Position numbers and translations under genes: made by a program
The notes under the pieces: model-generated
Databases searched by the model: none
What the model saw: the letters and a program-made list of their open reading frames with translations, nothing else
What the model was told of the DNA's origin: nothing
Shown: one piece after another, positions 1 through 11,994 of the stretch
How positions within the stretch are numbered: position 1 is the stretch's first letter
Layout: every line of letters begins with the position of its first letter
NCBI GenBank assembly: GCA_022747635.1
Contig: JAKTNV010000011.1
Span: 17,521,975-17,585,974, forward strand
Direction: 5' to 3'
Length of the DNA stretch: 64,000 nt
Origin: Hetaerina americana
Taxonomy: Eukaryota; Arthropoda; Insecta; Odonata; Calopterygidae

Positions 1-280
1 TAAGGCTCTAAAAGAATGACACATCATTTATAAATATCTGACGTAATTTTTTGTCCGTTAGGGTTACGGTTATAAATACTCAGTGTTGATGAATATGTTA
101 CCTATTCGTTTGAGTACTCACCCTTTAGCTTTGTTCGTGTCCGAAAACTTCACAAAACAAACAAAGTGGTTATCGATTGCTATGTGGGCAGGCGCTTAGT
201 GGCCAAGGTGGTCACTATTCTCATCGACGAATCTTTGTTAACCTCTGCCGCTTAAGTAACCCCTGCTACATTTCTACCTC
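1..280. other. Unassigned AT-rich sequence
   Basis: I see no convincing reading frame, repeat or RNA signal here. It borders an old RTE fragment on its right. Confidence 0.3.
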
Positions 281-640
281 CAGGGAAATCCTAACCTAAA
301 TGTCTCAGCTTACTTTCTGCCTCCCTTCATTGGGTCGAATGTTCCTTTTCTTTTCCGTGTGCATGTATATCCCTTGCCAACTCATTATCACTGTCATCAA
401 CAATCCATTCAATGTGCCCAGCACCCACTTTTTCAACCTTATTCATACTCATTCCACCTTCTCTCTGTCCGTACCATGCCTATAATTTATTACTTATTCT
501 TTCTTTCCATCTATTTTCCACTTACCTCTGTTTTCCACGTACTTTTCTAAAATTCCTCCCATCTACTCTTACCCCCTTGCCCCAATTTCCAAGTCTTCCA
601 GCCGTAAAAATACCACGCTCCATGTAAAAACGTTCACTAT
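281..640 (-). mobile_element. Old RTE-type LINE fragment, 3' part
   Basis: The plus strand is pyrimidine-rich and follows, with many substitutions, the reverse complement of the 3' part of the better RTE copies at 31.0-31.4 and 46.9-47.3 kb. The shared string of blocks begins with a stretch like 'agctctgagtactttcttcc', followed by 'cagtcttcaacatcc'-like and later 'ttttccac..acat'-like blocks in the same order. All frames are broken. It is an inactive relic. The assignment rests on the order of several short matches, so it is less certain than for the other RTE copies. Confidence 0.45.
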
Positions 641-1317
641 TCTTTCCTGAACATATTTGTTAAAGGTATTTGCTATCAACCCCATTCTACGAGGATTGGC
701 AAATAAAGAGTGATCAATTTTTCTCATTTGCATAATTTTTCATTCCAAAATATTCAGTTTTTCGCATGTCACTATTTCCACTTCGCTGTAGGTACTTCAT
801 GCACATGAGCCTTTTGCGACACCTACGGTTTTCGAATGAGTCCCCTATCCATCCCGTCCATTCTCGTGCACAGGTCTGCATTCATTAATTGGACCTTGAT
901 ATCAACACGGGTTATCAAATACGTGAATTTGTTTTATCAACTCTCCAAATTATCTTGTTCCTACCAATCCTTTTAATAACTTTACTCCTTGCACCCGGAA
1001 TTTTACATTACTTACTTCTCGTACATAGCTTATCCTTAGCTTTTCTCTTTGCCTCTTCTCCTCCATTATTACTTCAATTTTGGTCTCCAAATAAGCCATC
1101 TTGCTTCAGAATATGTCCACATGAGACGGATATCACAACTGACAGATTCAATTACTTGTTCACAGTCATTATGGAATCAAACCCAAGAGCTTCAACATTT
1201 TTTTATGCCAAAGTTAAACTTTAATACTTTACTGAAATATGCAAGTAATGGTAAGTGTGCTTATGTGCAAGTACAGACATATTGTCATGTTAAAATGTAA
1301 GTTCATATTCATTTAGT
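641..1317. other. Unassigned AT-rich sequence
   Basis: A hydrophobic open frame of 111 codons (889-1224) lacks an ATG start and has no recognisable motif, so I do not call it a gene. Nothing else is recognised. Confidence 0.3.
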
Positions 1318-1376
1318 AACACCGCCCTGCCGCACGCCCTAAGGGCAGTTTGCGGTGCATTGTGTAGGTGTAACGC
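1318..1376 (+). mobile_element. CR1-like LINE 3' terminus
   Basis: A short GC-rich stretch starts 'taacaccgccctgccgcac' and ends 'gtaggtgtaac'. It matches, in the opposite orientation, the conserved 3' end seen at 14,692, 18,803 and 24,411, where the minus strand reads 'ctaacaccccccgccacacg' and then 'tagatgtaga'. That end is predicted to fold into a stem-loop. No ORF of the element survives upstream. It is a severely 5'-truncated copy. Confidence 0.55.
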
Positions 1377-1639
1377 GAATGAAATGTTATGTATCTTTAT
1401 ACTCATATTAATGAAAGGATGGATGACGCTATAAGTAAGCATGGACTTCCGTGCACCGTTTTTCTTGAACTACAGGTAGTCCTTGGAATAGGTACATATA
1501 TTTTATAGTTTTTTTAAGGTAGTTGACCTAGATTTCGGATGTTCCGCTTAATCCACACTCCGTTTAGTACGAGCTGGTTAATCCAAAGCCCACTGCATTG
1601 TAATAATTGTTTCATTTACTAGCTGGACAAATCTATTCC

Positions 1640-3790
1640 CCGTGGGGATGACCCGCGAGGGACTGACCGAAGCAAGCGCTTGGATTTTTACGACGCCATT
1701 TTCACACGGGATCATGGTACTCAGGCTTCTTCCACCCCTCCACGCAGTTTTACACCACCGGATGGAGAATCATTTTTTCCCTGTCTTAAACTCTTTCCTT
1801 TGGACGTATCCCTCCGCGTGCATAGGTGAGAGCGCATCCGTTCCCTCCCGTCCCCCACCTCTACCCCGCCGTTCGTTTCGGGGAAATAGCCGCGTTTGTC
1901 TGCCGGTGACACTTTGCGGTCCTCCTACGTCCCTATTCCCCCCATACCCCGCTCCATTTGTTTGTCCCTTTTCCTACCTCCACCGCTCTCTTTCAGTGCC
2001 CTGTGGAGGAGGAGAGGAAGTGTGTGAGGAGAGGGGGGAGGAATTGGACGAGGAGGAGGTGGGAGAGTGGGCGAAGTAGTGCGTTGGGTTGGCGGGGGCG
2101 GGGAGGGAGGAGGACGAGAGGAAGAGGGTAGAGGGAGGGAGACTGGCGTAGACCTCTCCTCCCCTCTCCCTCCCTTCCTCACTCACTACTCCTCCCCCAC
2201 GACGCCCCCCCCCCAACCTTAGAGGAGAATAAGATTACTCCGAGCACGCGTCGCGATTGTCATCTGTTCCCGTTGTGAGAGAGAGAGGGGCTCTTGCAAG
2301 AGTGCGTGGGCGGCTCGTGAGTGCGTGGAAAACCTCGAGTTCCCTCGTTGGCGTCGCGCGCCGTCGAAGTGGCGATGGAATGACTAGAGGAGAGGGTTTT
2401 CGGGGGAAACAACCGTCTTCTCTTATTCCCCCTCTCGGATTGTTCTTCCGTGAGGCGTCCCCTCCCCCTTCAAATCCATCCGAATCGCTCACCCGCGCGC
2501 CTTTTTTTTTCGGTGTAGTGAAGATCGCATCGTCCGCTCGAGTTTTCACCGGTTAGCAGAGTTTCGCTCCCCTCGACCCAATCCGTCCATCCTCCCCTCC
2601 CTTTCCCCATCCTTAAAACTCCCTCCCCCTTCCGCCCCACGCATCCATCAAACGCATCTCCGACGAAGAACATCTTACGCCATATCCATCCGGATCGCCT
2701 TTCCCTCTCCTCTTCCCCCTCCCCTTCGTATTCCCGTTGCCGAATTCGGGATTTTGTTGTTTTACTGTGTGTGCGTGGGCGCTACGTTAACTCAAACGAA
2801 CGCACGCACCGCCGCTGATAAAAAATTCAATCGATCTGGAAGTTAGTTCTTGTCAGCGCTCAATTTCTTTCCGCTCGAAGAAAGAGGAAAAATGTGGTGA
2901 AAAGCTGGGAAGAGGACCTGAAGTGATGTTTGGGCGGAGATGAGAAGAGATGAAACGGAAGTGTCGGAATTCTTCCTGTTAACGATAGAGGAGGAAACGG
3001 AAAGAGCGAGGTCGTCTGAACCTTCCCTTCACGCTCGACAGCCTTGTCGTTTCGGGACTCTCGGGCATCAGAGGACCGCCGTTCTTTCGAAGAGAAAAAT
3101 CGAAGTAGGAAAGACTTTTTTAAAAACTAAAAAAAAACAAAGACCCCCTTGATAAAATCGTTCTATTCCGTGGAAAATAAGTTCAATCCTGCAGTTACCG
3201 CGAAATTATTTTTCTAAGGGTCAGTAATTCGCACAGGAGATTTCAATAGCCGAATCGACGTGAAAACTCAAGAGAGGGAGAGAGACACGGACTTTCCGCG
3301 TGTCATCGCGGGCTGGATTTTCTTTTTCATACCTCTTGGGTGTGAGGAAGGCGGGAGAGGTGTGTGTGTGTGGAAGGGGGTAAGGAGGAAGAGGGCGGGA
3401 GGAAATAAACTTTTCGGTATGCCCACGTGACCGGAAACCGTCATCGGTAACTGGACGGTGAGATAGATCTCCTTCGCCAAGATTATTGGGCTCGCGCCTG
3501 GTTGCGGACGGACGGCCATCCTCCCGAGGGAAATCCCAACACCGCCAACGGAAGGGCGCGGGCTTAGTGTCGCCAGGAGTGCTTGAGCCGTGGCTGTCGG
3601 AGAGTGTCAGTTCCCCCTTCTCCGTCGGAGCCTCGTGGTGTGACCCCTCCTCCCCCCGTGGGCCCCCCCAACTCCACGACGGCGGCGTCAATCGCGACGG
3701 TGCGCGGCGGCGGCGGCGACGTGACGGGATATCCAAGGATCGTCCGTTCGACGTGGGTGCCGAGAGAACGGTAATTGGCTAATCAACCTT
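1640..3790. promoter_or_regulatory. GC/CpG-rich island 1, candidate promoter and first-exon region
   Basis: Against AT-rich surroundings this 2.1 kb stretch is GC-rich with many CG dinucleotides and long purine and pyrimidine tracts (for example near 2,010-2,200 and 2,560-2,650). Frames that stay open across it on both strands (such as 3,221-3,736 minus and 2,257-2,556 plus) encode Pro/Arg/Ser-rich low-complexity sequence. That is expected of GC-rich DNA and is not evidence of coding. A GT at 3,771 ('gagaacggtaatt') could be a splice donor of an upstream exon. Known elsewhere: unmethylated CpG-rich segments often mark promoters. That this one does so is inference, and I cannot place a start site or orientation. 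Confidence 0.4.
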
Positions 3791-5454
3791 ATCTCAAGTA
3801 ATGCGAGTGTTCGGTGGGAATGTCTTGTTTTTTTTTATTTTTAATTCCTTTCGTTTACGGAAACATTTTATTTCCGTCGCAATGACGTTATTCGTTCTGT
3901 GAGTGGGATCTTTAGTCTACTTACAGTACGGTCCGGCTTTTATTTGAACTCTCCCAGACTTCACCCGTGATGTGGGATATTTTTTCAGATACCGGATCTC
4001 CTTGGGAAACTGCGGACGCCCCTCGTAAAGAGCTTACGTAATGCGAAGTACACTCGCCAATAAAATTGATTTTTGCATTGATCGATTTCGTTTTGTAATA
4101 TTTTTTTTCTAACGCGGGAGTAAGGTAAATTTTTCGTAAAATATTCATTCGAGAAAGTTGCTGTAAAAATTTGGGGAATAGGACTGTGAAATTTTCGGAA
4201 TAGTTACAGTAAATCACCAAATTTACAATTGACTTCCAATATTTAGTGGTCAAATACAACAAAGTGCTTGGTTTAATCAATATTAAATGCGCAAAATTGC
4301 AAAATACGTTAAGAAGCACTTATAAAAAATGCGTACACGTGAGTTTTTTTATAAATATCTGTTACAGTTTAACATCTTTTTACCTGTCGCTTTATGATCA
4401 TCATTTTCCGCAAGTAACTGGCTTAGTAAAGTGAACAGTCTGCACGTAGATAACGTGGAATAAGGCATCAATATTAGTAATTAGAAATATACCGTTTAGT
4501 TTGCAATGGATCTCTGCTCTACAAAGTTTTCCGGTAGCTTCTAATGGAATCTCATTTAGGCCTTTCATTACTCATCAACCACGTGAAAATTGCCGTAGAT
4601 AACTCATTAACCAAATATAGTGTTTTTCATTACTGTGTTGGCGGACATTGATAACATCATTCAAATACAGTTGGTTCGTTAATTGTGGTGACTCCTAACT
4701 GGCTACTTCTCTTGAGCATGTTTTTTTTTCTTTCTAAATCGCAATAGATTTCTTCGAAACAGTTAACTACCGGATATATCTCCGGCTAAAAATAAAAAAA
4801 AGGATACAGTAACTGGAACTGCATTTAGGCTTTATGAAAAAACCGTCCTTGCGTCATAGGGTCATCATCGAGACGTCCTTTCGCAGTCGTCAGCTTCGCC
4901 AAAAGTTGCGGGGTCGAACAGAATCACTCGAAGTTTTTGCGATAATTAACTGTAGACCGTTTCTTATGTTATGAGCGAATTATCTCAATTGTAGTTGTGC
5001 TTTATTCAGCCTTAATGGAAACTGTATAGTTTTATTAGTCATGAGAGCACTAGTATTATTCTCAAACAGAGTTATTACTTTGAAATTTCAATCCCTTTTC
5101 ATTTTAGTATCTACATAATAATAGTCAAGAATGAGCTTTTCGATGAAGTACTCGTACATCAGTTGACACCACTCAAAAGCTGACTGTACCATAAATATTA
5201 ACCTTGTTTGAAATAGGTCAAACTTAATTTGTCTAATCTACATGCAAACGGATCCAACCTATTGTACTTTTTGACTGGATCGGGCAAAGTATCAAATGAC
5301 CAAACTTACTCATGGTTAATCGTGTTTTTGCGGGGAATTACGTGACTTATTTTCATCCGATGGAGTATGTAGTGAGGTTTTACCTGTGGTGACGATATTA
5401 AAACGGCTGCTACAAACGAAAATGACGTGCCTTGGCATCAAACCTATTACAACT
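3791..5454. other. Unassigned AT-rich intergenic or intronic sequence
   Basis: No repeat family, RNA gene or convincing frame is recognised. Short open frames are AT-rich and featureless. Confidence 0.3.
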
Positions 5455-5760
5455 TACATGAGAGAGGATACTGAATACAAAAGAGATGCGGGCGGAGTAC
5501 ACAGTTTCGGCTTGGAAAGGACTACTGTGCGAGAAACCACGCGACGAGTACAAGCCATACCGCGGAATGTTATCTGACGCCGCGATACGTTACTCCCGCG
5601 GGGGTGTTCGCCTGGAGGACAGGCGGTTGCTTCACATGGCTGTCGGGGCGAATTTGAAAAGGCGAAGCCCGTCTCGTTGGTTGAGATGTTTCGTGTTGGA
5701 CTGCGCAAAGCCATGGGATGAAAATGTTCTTACCATTGACTTTGTAAGCATTCAATTAAA
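5455..5760. other. Isolated GC-rich islet of unknown nature
   Basis: About 300 bases are clearly richer in GC and CG than both flanks. Frames are open on both strands: plus 5,486-5,866, minus 5,454-5,714 and minus 5,570-5,755. The minus strand has a good splice-donor-like 'aatggtaagaac' at about 5,727-5,738. None of the translations carries a motif I recognise. It could be a conserved exon, a decayed gene or a regulatory patch. No function is assigned. Confidence 0.25.
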
Positions 5761-6984
5761 ACTGTTCATGACTACAAAAAAATTAACAATGATGTTTTCA
5801 AAACATACTCATTTAAGTTATTGCCCAAATTCCATGAGGATAATGTATAAAATACCATTAAATTGATGGTGTATTACGTAACTTCTGTCTAAATTTCTAT
5901 GACGTACCTGGGTAGAAAGAACAATTTCCATCATTGGTGCGTAAGCATGCCAAATCATATTTCATTATTTTACGTAATAAGTTGGTCCTAAAAGGCGTAG
6001 GTACTTTTTACCCAGTTAAATTATTTTTAATTCCAAAAGTTTTTCAGCAGCCAATAATCAGCAGATTGCTTTAAATTTAAAAATGAAAACTTATCAACGA
6101 TTGGCGAAACTTACTCGAGTCATTGCGCCGCTTTTAACTTCATTGCAGGAAACTGGAAAATATTGGGACTGCAAAGATTTGCGACTTTTGAGATAATTTG
6201 GAAAATCGAGTAGGTATTTTCACAAAAAAATTGTTAAATGTAAGTTTTTCTAAAAAAAATGGGGTGCTCATTTATATTTTAGATGAAGAAATTTTAAATA
6301 ATAGAAGATATCGGCGTCGTTCATGAGATTGGGAACAGCCATTTTCGTACATACGTTACTTAAGTTTTCAGAACCTCTGCGATCACTCGGCTCGAATGCA
6401 GACCGATCCGTTCACAGCCTTCCGCCGCGAGGAACGGGTCTGGACACGAAATAAAAAGAGTAAATTGAGAAAAACAAACAATGCCTAGACTAAACCCTGT
6501 CCGGCTGAATGAGGTTGTCATTGAAACAAGAGATCATTCGTCGTTGCTGCCAATAAAAAAAGAAACTATTCATCTGATATGTGGGCAATAAAGTTTAGCC
6601 GACTTTATTCATCGTTATTAAGCTATAATTTTCCTAGTTGATTATCACTATGTATTCTTATCCCGGTTAAATTGCATGCGTTTCTGATCGCTAACTTTGC
6701 GACGACTTGTAGGGCAATACGTCGGTTGATGTTCGCTTAGATGCAGAAGTATATCAAGCGTACAATGCGGACATTTCAAGCACATAACTTCAGCCCAATC
6801 GCAATCGACGGGACTTTAACGTATCTTGGCTAAGTCTAAAGGATAAAATGTCATTGAATTAAATAAGAAGAATGTCCTTTTGAATGAGTAGGGTCAAACA
6901 ATTGTTCTTCCAAAACTTCGTGATTATACCCGGGAGGAAAGAAAAACTCTACCCTTATTATTCCTGCCTAGCTTTTTTTATACG
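5761..6984. other. Unassigned AT-rich sequence
   Basis: Nothing recognisable: no ORF of note, no tandem repeat and no transposon motif. Confidence 0.3.
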
Positions 6985-7905
6985 TAGTCTACCGGTGAAG
7001 GTCGGTTAGTTATTGACCCTCGAGCTGACCATTGCCACGTTTTCATGCATTAACTGGCACGACTCTGAATCGATAACACTAACATCCAGCCTTAACACTA
7101 ACTCATTCTTGAAATCCATAACCTTCCCGCATCCCTTTATTCCTCCAACATCTACATCCTTTTCCTGCTTATACCTAATTTATAGCCTATATACCTATTT
7201 AGCCATTCTGCTCATCTTTCACTTTGACAGAATTAATCACTCTTCCACAAGATAAAATGGTTTAATCAAATGGGCACCTTCCTACTCACGGAGTCATCTT
7301 CAAGTAAAAGAATGAGGTCTGTACTTGATCTGAGGATGACTCTGTCAGTCGAAACGTTACTAGTTTATGGAAAACTTTTTTTATCTAGCCGAAAAGAGCT
7401 ATTCATTTCTTTAATATAAATTCCTTACACTTCAGCAAGGCGGAAAATATGAATGTTTTCTCCTCCTTACACTATTCCGTATTCTATCATCACATAGCAT
7501 GTCCTCCACCCATCTTTCCTGCCGCCTTCCGATTTCTCACGACAAACCTCTCATTTCTCCCACCATATACAAGTATAGTACTTCTTAGTTTGTTTTCCTT
7601 TCTGTCTACAAGTATTTCACCAACACCATTCTCCACATCCACATCTCAAAAGCATCCATACATGCTACGCCCATTATCTTACTTCCCATTTGCAAAACCT
7701 TCCATCCCAACAAAACTACCCTCCTGAGGTTTTCTCGATCTTTTCTTAGCCTATTAGCTTACAGCTCTTCCCAGCTCCACACTCTGTTTAAGCTTCTTTA
7801 CCTAATGCAATTCCTCCTTCTGACATAACCTGTTTTTCCTAAAGCATTCCGTAAGCTGCTCTAGTTTAGGTTTCCAAACTTTAATGTTTAACTTAGCTTT
7901 CCTAT
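6985..7905 (-). mobile_element. Degenerate RTE-type LINE, 3' half
   Basis: The left end carries the reverse complement of the RTE 3' tail ('tctaccggtgaaggtcggtt', compare 12,010). From 7,440 to 7,900 the sequence follows, base by base with many changes, the complement of the RTE C-terminal region. It includes blocks equivalent to 'cttcgtcatttgttttcttc', 'cacatttcaaaagcctcca' and 'cctctttgcctagctcaatt' in the intact copies. The relic seems to be interrupted at about 7,265-7,385 by unrelated sequence containing a hammerhead-like motif. There is no open frame. It is much older than the copies at 28-47 kb. Confidence 0.6.
7310..7375 (+). repeat. Hammerhead-like motif, possible Penelope-type terminal relic
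   Basis: The plus strand reads CTGAGGA (7,330-7,336), then a potential stem GACT/AGTC closing a short loop, then GAAAC (7,351-7,355). This is the order of the catalytic core of hammerhead ribozymes (CUGANGA, stem II, GAAA). It is known that Penelope-like retroelements carry hammerhead motifs in their terminal repeats. Stems I and III are not clear here, so this is a candidate relic and not a proven ribozyme. Similar cores occur at 18.6, 19.3-19.4 and 63.2 kb. Confidence 0.35.
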
Positions 7906-8029
7906 TTTTTGAGAGCCTCTTTACCTTTGTATTTTTGCGATTCTGGTTTTATACCAGTAATACTGAAAATGCGCTGCGCTCAATAATGACTTCAATATTG
8001 CATTATTATATATGATTAAATAATAAAAA

Positions 8030-8277
8030 ACCATAAACACAGTAATCAACTCGGTTTGGTTGATGATGGTAGAGTCCACCCACGCCCAACGGCGTGTGAA
8101 ATGCACACATCAGGTAGTTCCTTTCCCTGTACCGGTTGTGGTTTCCCAGGAAGATCTGGTACCCGAAAAATCACACAGCATGGGTGAAGCTGTGGGTGCC
8201 CAGAGAGGCGTGCATGAGAATCGAACCCGGACCCCGCGTTCAGTAGTCCAACGCTCTACCCCGCGACTCACTTAAAG
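8030..8277 (-). mobile_element. tRNA-derived SINE (family S1)
   Basis: Read on the minus strand, the element begins with a tRNA-like head at about 8,275. It has an A-box-like 'ggggtagagcgttggac' and a good B box 'gggttcgattctc'. A body of about 180 bases then ends near 'ttgattactgtgttTatgg'. The same head and body, including the 'cacagggaaaggaact'-like block, recur on the plus strand at 59,966-60,250, which proves a dispersed family. Known for SINEs: RNA polymerase III transcription from the A and B boxes, and mobilisation by a partner LINE. The copy has no coding capacity. Confidence 0.7.
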
Positions 8278-10255
8278 TTATTAAGCATTAAATATATCTT
8301 ACGCCGTAGTTATCGGGAAAAAACCGGGTTTTATAGTAAGTAGCCTTTGCTCCAAAGCACACATTGGGTCTTATTTCCAAGGAATGTATTATAATTCAAA
8401 GGCTCCCGCTTGGGTGTTAGCAAATACGCAATTCTAAATTATAATTCACATAATCATTTATTTTAAGTGTTGAATGCGAATAATAGTATTTATTTATATT
8501 TAGTTATAATACAGTATTATTCTTATATAGCTAAATGAGTTCGTGGCAAGTTGCTAAACGCGACCTCTTACCAAATTCGTTCGTCTGACTGGAGATCTTA
8601 AATGGGGCATATATTTTTAGGTACAGTTTATATTACTATAATTCTACAAAAGTAAGGCTAGAACTGATTTCGCGATTAGGTCCTATTTTAGGGGAATTAC
8701 AGTGAGTGATTATTGTTCATTTATCAACGGTCGCGATGTCCTTAATCAAGATATTGCCTGCGCTCTCTGCTTTGTCTCCTTTTTCCACGATTGCCGGTGG
8801 AATAACCTTTGCCACACCCGCCATCGGCGTCAGCAAGTGATTACATATACATGTATGTAAATAGTTCAAGCGCGTGAAAATGTGTTTGTGAATTCTCTTC
8901 TCTGTGAAAAACGACTAAGATTTCTGCCAAGAAATAAAGAGGACGTTCATCTCGTATGCGTCACTGAGCAACTGGAGTGTTGGTGACGTCAAAGGGCGGA
9001 TCCAGACTAAAGTTCTAGGGATGGTACGCAATGGAGAACGGCGTCACTTGGTGGAACTTTCACGATGTGATAAGAAAATCGTCAATGTTCTACCGGATGT
9101 GCCTAATTGGCGACGTGTTGTGTCAAAATTCATCTGGCAAAAAGACACAACAAAAACAAAAAACGAGGAGAAAATCATGTTGAGGCACGCACGGGAAAAT
9201 TGGGGCATTTTCTTGTCATAACCTGTCGAAACCAAAGCAGATACAGCAGACGGGAGCATATTATCCTTTAAGAATCGTTCGAAAGTTGGTAATGTGGAAT
9301 TCGCAAAACAAAGTTCGACCGTTCTGAGCAAAAATGACTCATTGCATGGTAAAATTTCTTAAGAAGTTATTTTGCCTAGCCTGTAACCAAAATTATATTT
9401 TCGTTTACACCTCGGCTGTTTAGAAGTTAAATACCGCCAGCAAAACGATGTAAACAATTATGCCCAGTTTTTTTCCGAAATGACCAAAACACAATAAACT
9501 CAAAATGATTGTTTGTGCTAACAAAGAGCGTTCAAGTTTTACGACCATTTGTTCTTTTCCACTGGTTCGTGTTCTTTTTACTAATCATGGGTAAATAATA
9601 TACGAGATGACCAAGTTAACTTCTAAATAGATATAAAATAATCCACTGTAATGGCATATTTTGTTTTTTTTTCAAGCTCGCCACGAATTTTTCCCATTGG
9701 ACTCAAATTGATGCCCCGAGCTAAATTATACATAGTTTAATTCCATTCTGAAAACTGTTTAAAGAAAATACATCTGTTCTTTATCAATGATAAAGAAATA
9801 CAATTCCGTACTAATACCTAAGGAGATTCTTGAGACGAGAAGGCAAACATTTTTTGTAGATAATATCTCGTTTTCTCATTACTTAGCATGCCATTATCCC
9901 ATTTTCTCACTTACTAAGCCGTAAAAAAAAACAACTCCTTGTATTTATTGCTCACATCATCATTCTCAAAATCAAAAGGATTAATAATATATTTGAAAAA
10001 TATATGAAATTGCATTTTCGCGAGCCTACAGCCTGCGTCTGATGGCATAAATTGAATTTTTTTTTCATTGGAGTCCACTCCACTCTCCGCCACTCCCACT
10101 TCCCCGTCCTTTCAAGTCAAACTATCGATTTTAATGAAACGTTGCAATAAACTTTCACTATTATTCATGACGTTAACATTTTTATCTTGAATAGTTATGC
10201 GAGGACATTGAATCCTTACTGTATCATGCAACGTTGTTATGCACCCCGAGTTGAC
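8278..10255. other. Unassigned AT-rich sequence
   Basis: A 66-codon frame at 9,021-9,221 begins with ATG but has no recognised motif or partner exon. The rest shows no repeat or RNA feature that I can support. Confidence 0.3.
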
Positions 10256-11870
10256 CTCTGTGACTCAGATGGGATCAGTTAGATTATATTCTGATTAGGC
10301 ACAGGTTTAGGAACAGTGTGATCAATTCGCCCAGCTTCGCGGGAGCGGATGCGGACTCTGACCACGATTTAGTTATTAGAAAATGTAGCGTCCGCTTCAA
10401 AAAGATAAGGCACGGGCGGCGGGTTAGGAAATGAAATGTAGGAGTATTAAATGGATAAACAAGGTAGGAGAATCATCAGGCTGTAGAAAAAATAATGGAT
10501 GCTGGTAAAGAGCTGTGTAGTATTGAAGAAAATTGGGAATGTATCAAGAGAGGGATATATAAAGCCGCAAAATAGATCGTTAAAAAGAAAAGGACTAGGA
10601 AACCATGGATCACGGATGAGACGATTACAAAGATGGATGAGAGGAGAAAATAGAAGAATGTAAACCCAGGGTAATGCAAAATGAAGTACAAAGAGTTAAA
10701 TAATAAATTGAGACGGGCATTAAATAAAGCAAAAGAAGTATGGTGGAAAACGCTGTGCGAGGATATGGGAAGTTTACAGAGGAAGGGTGGAATTGGTGCG
10801 CTATACAGCAAGGTTAAATCTCTTGGGGAAATAAGAAGGGAAGATCTATGATAACAGTTAGAGACAAGGCGGTTAAGATAATAGTTGACCCAGAAAAGAT
10901 TCATGAGAGATGGAAGGAATATATAGAAGCACTGTATGGTAAAGAACATAGCCCAACAAGGGTAGACATAGAAAAAGCATATGACGTAGAGGAAAACAGC
11001 TTAGGTCCAGGCATACTAGACAATGAGATAGAAAGGGCATTAAGGGAGATGAAACTAAATAAGGCCGTGGGGGTGGATAACATTCCCGCGGAACTATTGA
11101 AACGTTTAGGAAAATGTGGAAGGAAGAGGCTACATGGGCTGATTCGTAGTATTTATGAGGAAGGAATCTGGCCGAAAGACTTTGTGAGACCAGTTTTAGT
11201 TCCTATTCCGAAAAAGTTAAAGGCTACATCATGTGAGGAGTACAGGACGATAAGTTTGATACCCCACGCAGCTAAAGTTGTTCTCAGGATCATAAACAAA
11301 AGGATAGAGAGTAGGGCAAATGATTACTTAGAGGATGATCAGTTTGGGTTTAGGAAGGGGAGAGGTACGCGTAATGCTATTGCAGTAATAAGATTAATAA
11401 TCGAGAGGAAGATAGAATACAATCAGGACGTATTTGCCTGTTTCGTAGATTTCGAAAAAGCGTTTGATAGAGTGAATTGGAAAAAATAAATGAGTATATT
11501 GCAGAAAATAGGAATATATTGAAGAGAAAGCAGGTTAATCCGTAACCTGTATATGTCTCAGACTGCTCAGGTGGGAGTGGAGGACGGGGAGTGCGGATGG
11601 GCAGTGTTAGGAAGAGGTGTAAGGGAGGGTTATCCATTATCACCGTTGGTGTTCAACGTATATGTGGAGGAAATGATCAAAGAGGCATGGGAAGAAATGG
11701 AGGTAGGCATGAAAGTGGGCGGGGAATTCGTAAAATCAGTAAGTTTTGCTTATGATCAAGCTTTAGTTTGTCAGTCAGCCAAGGGGTTGTTGAGTGAGTT
11801 GGAAATTCAGTGCGACAGATATGGGATGAGAATCAATATAATGTGCAATAGGGAATAAAGGTATAACGTG
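10256..11870 (+). mobile_element. RTE-type LINE copy, 5'- and 3'-truncated, RT domain partly open
   Basis: The copy starts within the end of the endonuclease domain (compare 29,650) and runs into the reverse transcriptase. An open stretch of 213 codons (10,848-11,489) contains the RT fingers and palm: 'NKAVGVDNIPAELLKRLG', 'LVPIPKK', 'YRTISLI', 'QFGFRKGRGTRNAI' and 'VDFEKAFDRV'. A second stretch (11,553-11,858) has 'GYPLSPLVFNVYVEEM' and the degraded active-site box 'FAYDQAL' in place of F-A-D-D. This copy keeps about 320 bp (10,785-11,105) and 80 bp (around 11,350-11,430) that are missing from the copies at 28-47 kb. It is therefore from a different source lineage. Several in-frame stops make it inactive. 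Confidence 0.9.
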
Positions 11871-11994
11871 AAATAGGAAGCCCATAACACAGAGATAGAT
11901 ACGGGACAGAGGGTACCAACTTAAACATAATCCATAAGGATGGATAATGGGCATTCATGCAAAACTAAAAATAGTTGAATGTAATTAGCGACGG

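Noticed and set aside
889..1224. Possible small membrane protein
   Set aside because: Hydrophobic but no ATG, AT-rich composition and no homolog recognised. T-rich DNA gives such frames by chance.
3221..3736. Minus-strand open frame of 171 codons
   Set aside because: Low-complexity Arg/Pro/Ser sequence in CpG island 1, with competing frames on the plus strand and no motif.
9021..9221. 66-codon ATG-led frame as a small gene
   Set aside because: No conserved motif, no splice or promoter context, and an overlapping longer frame on the other strand.
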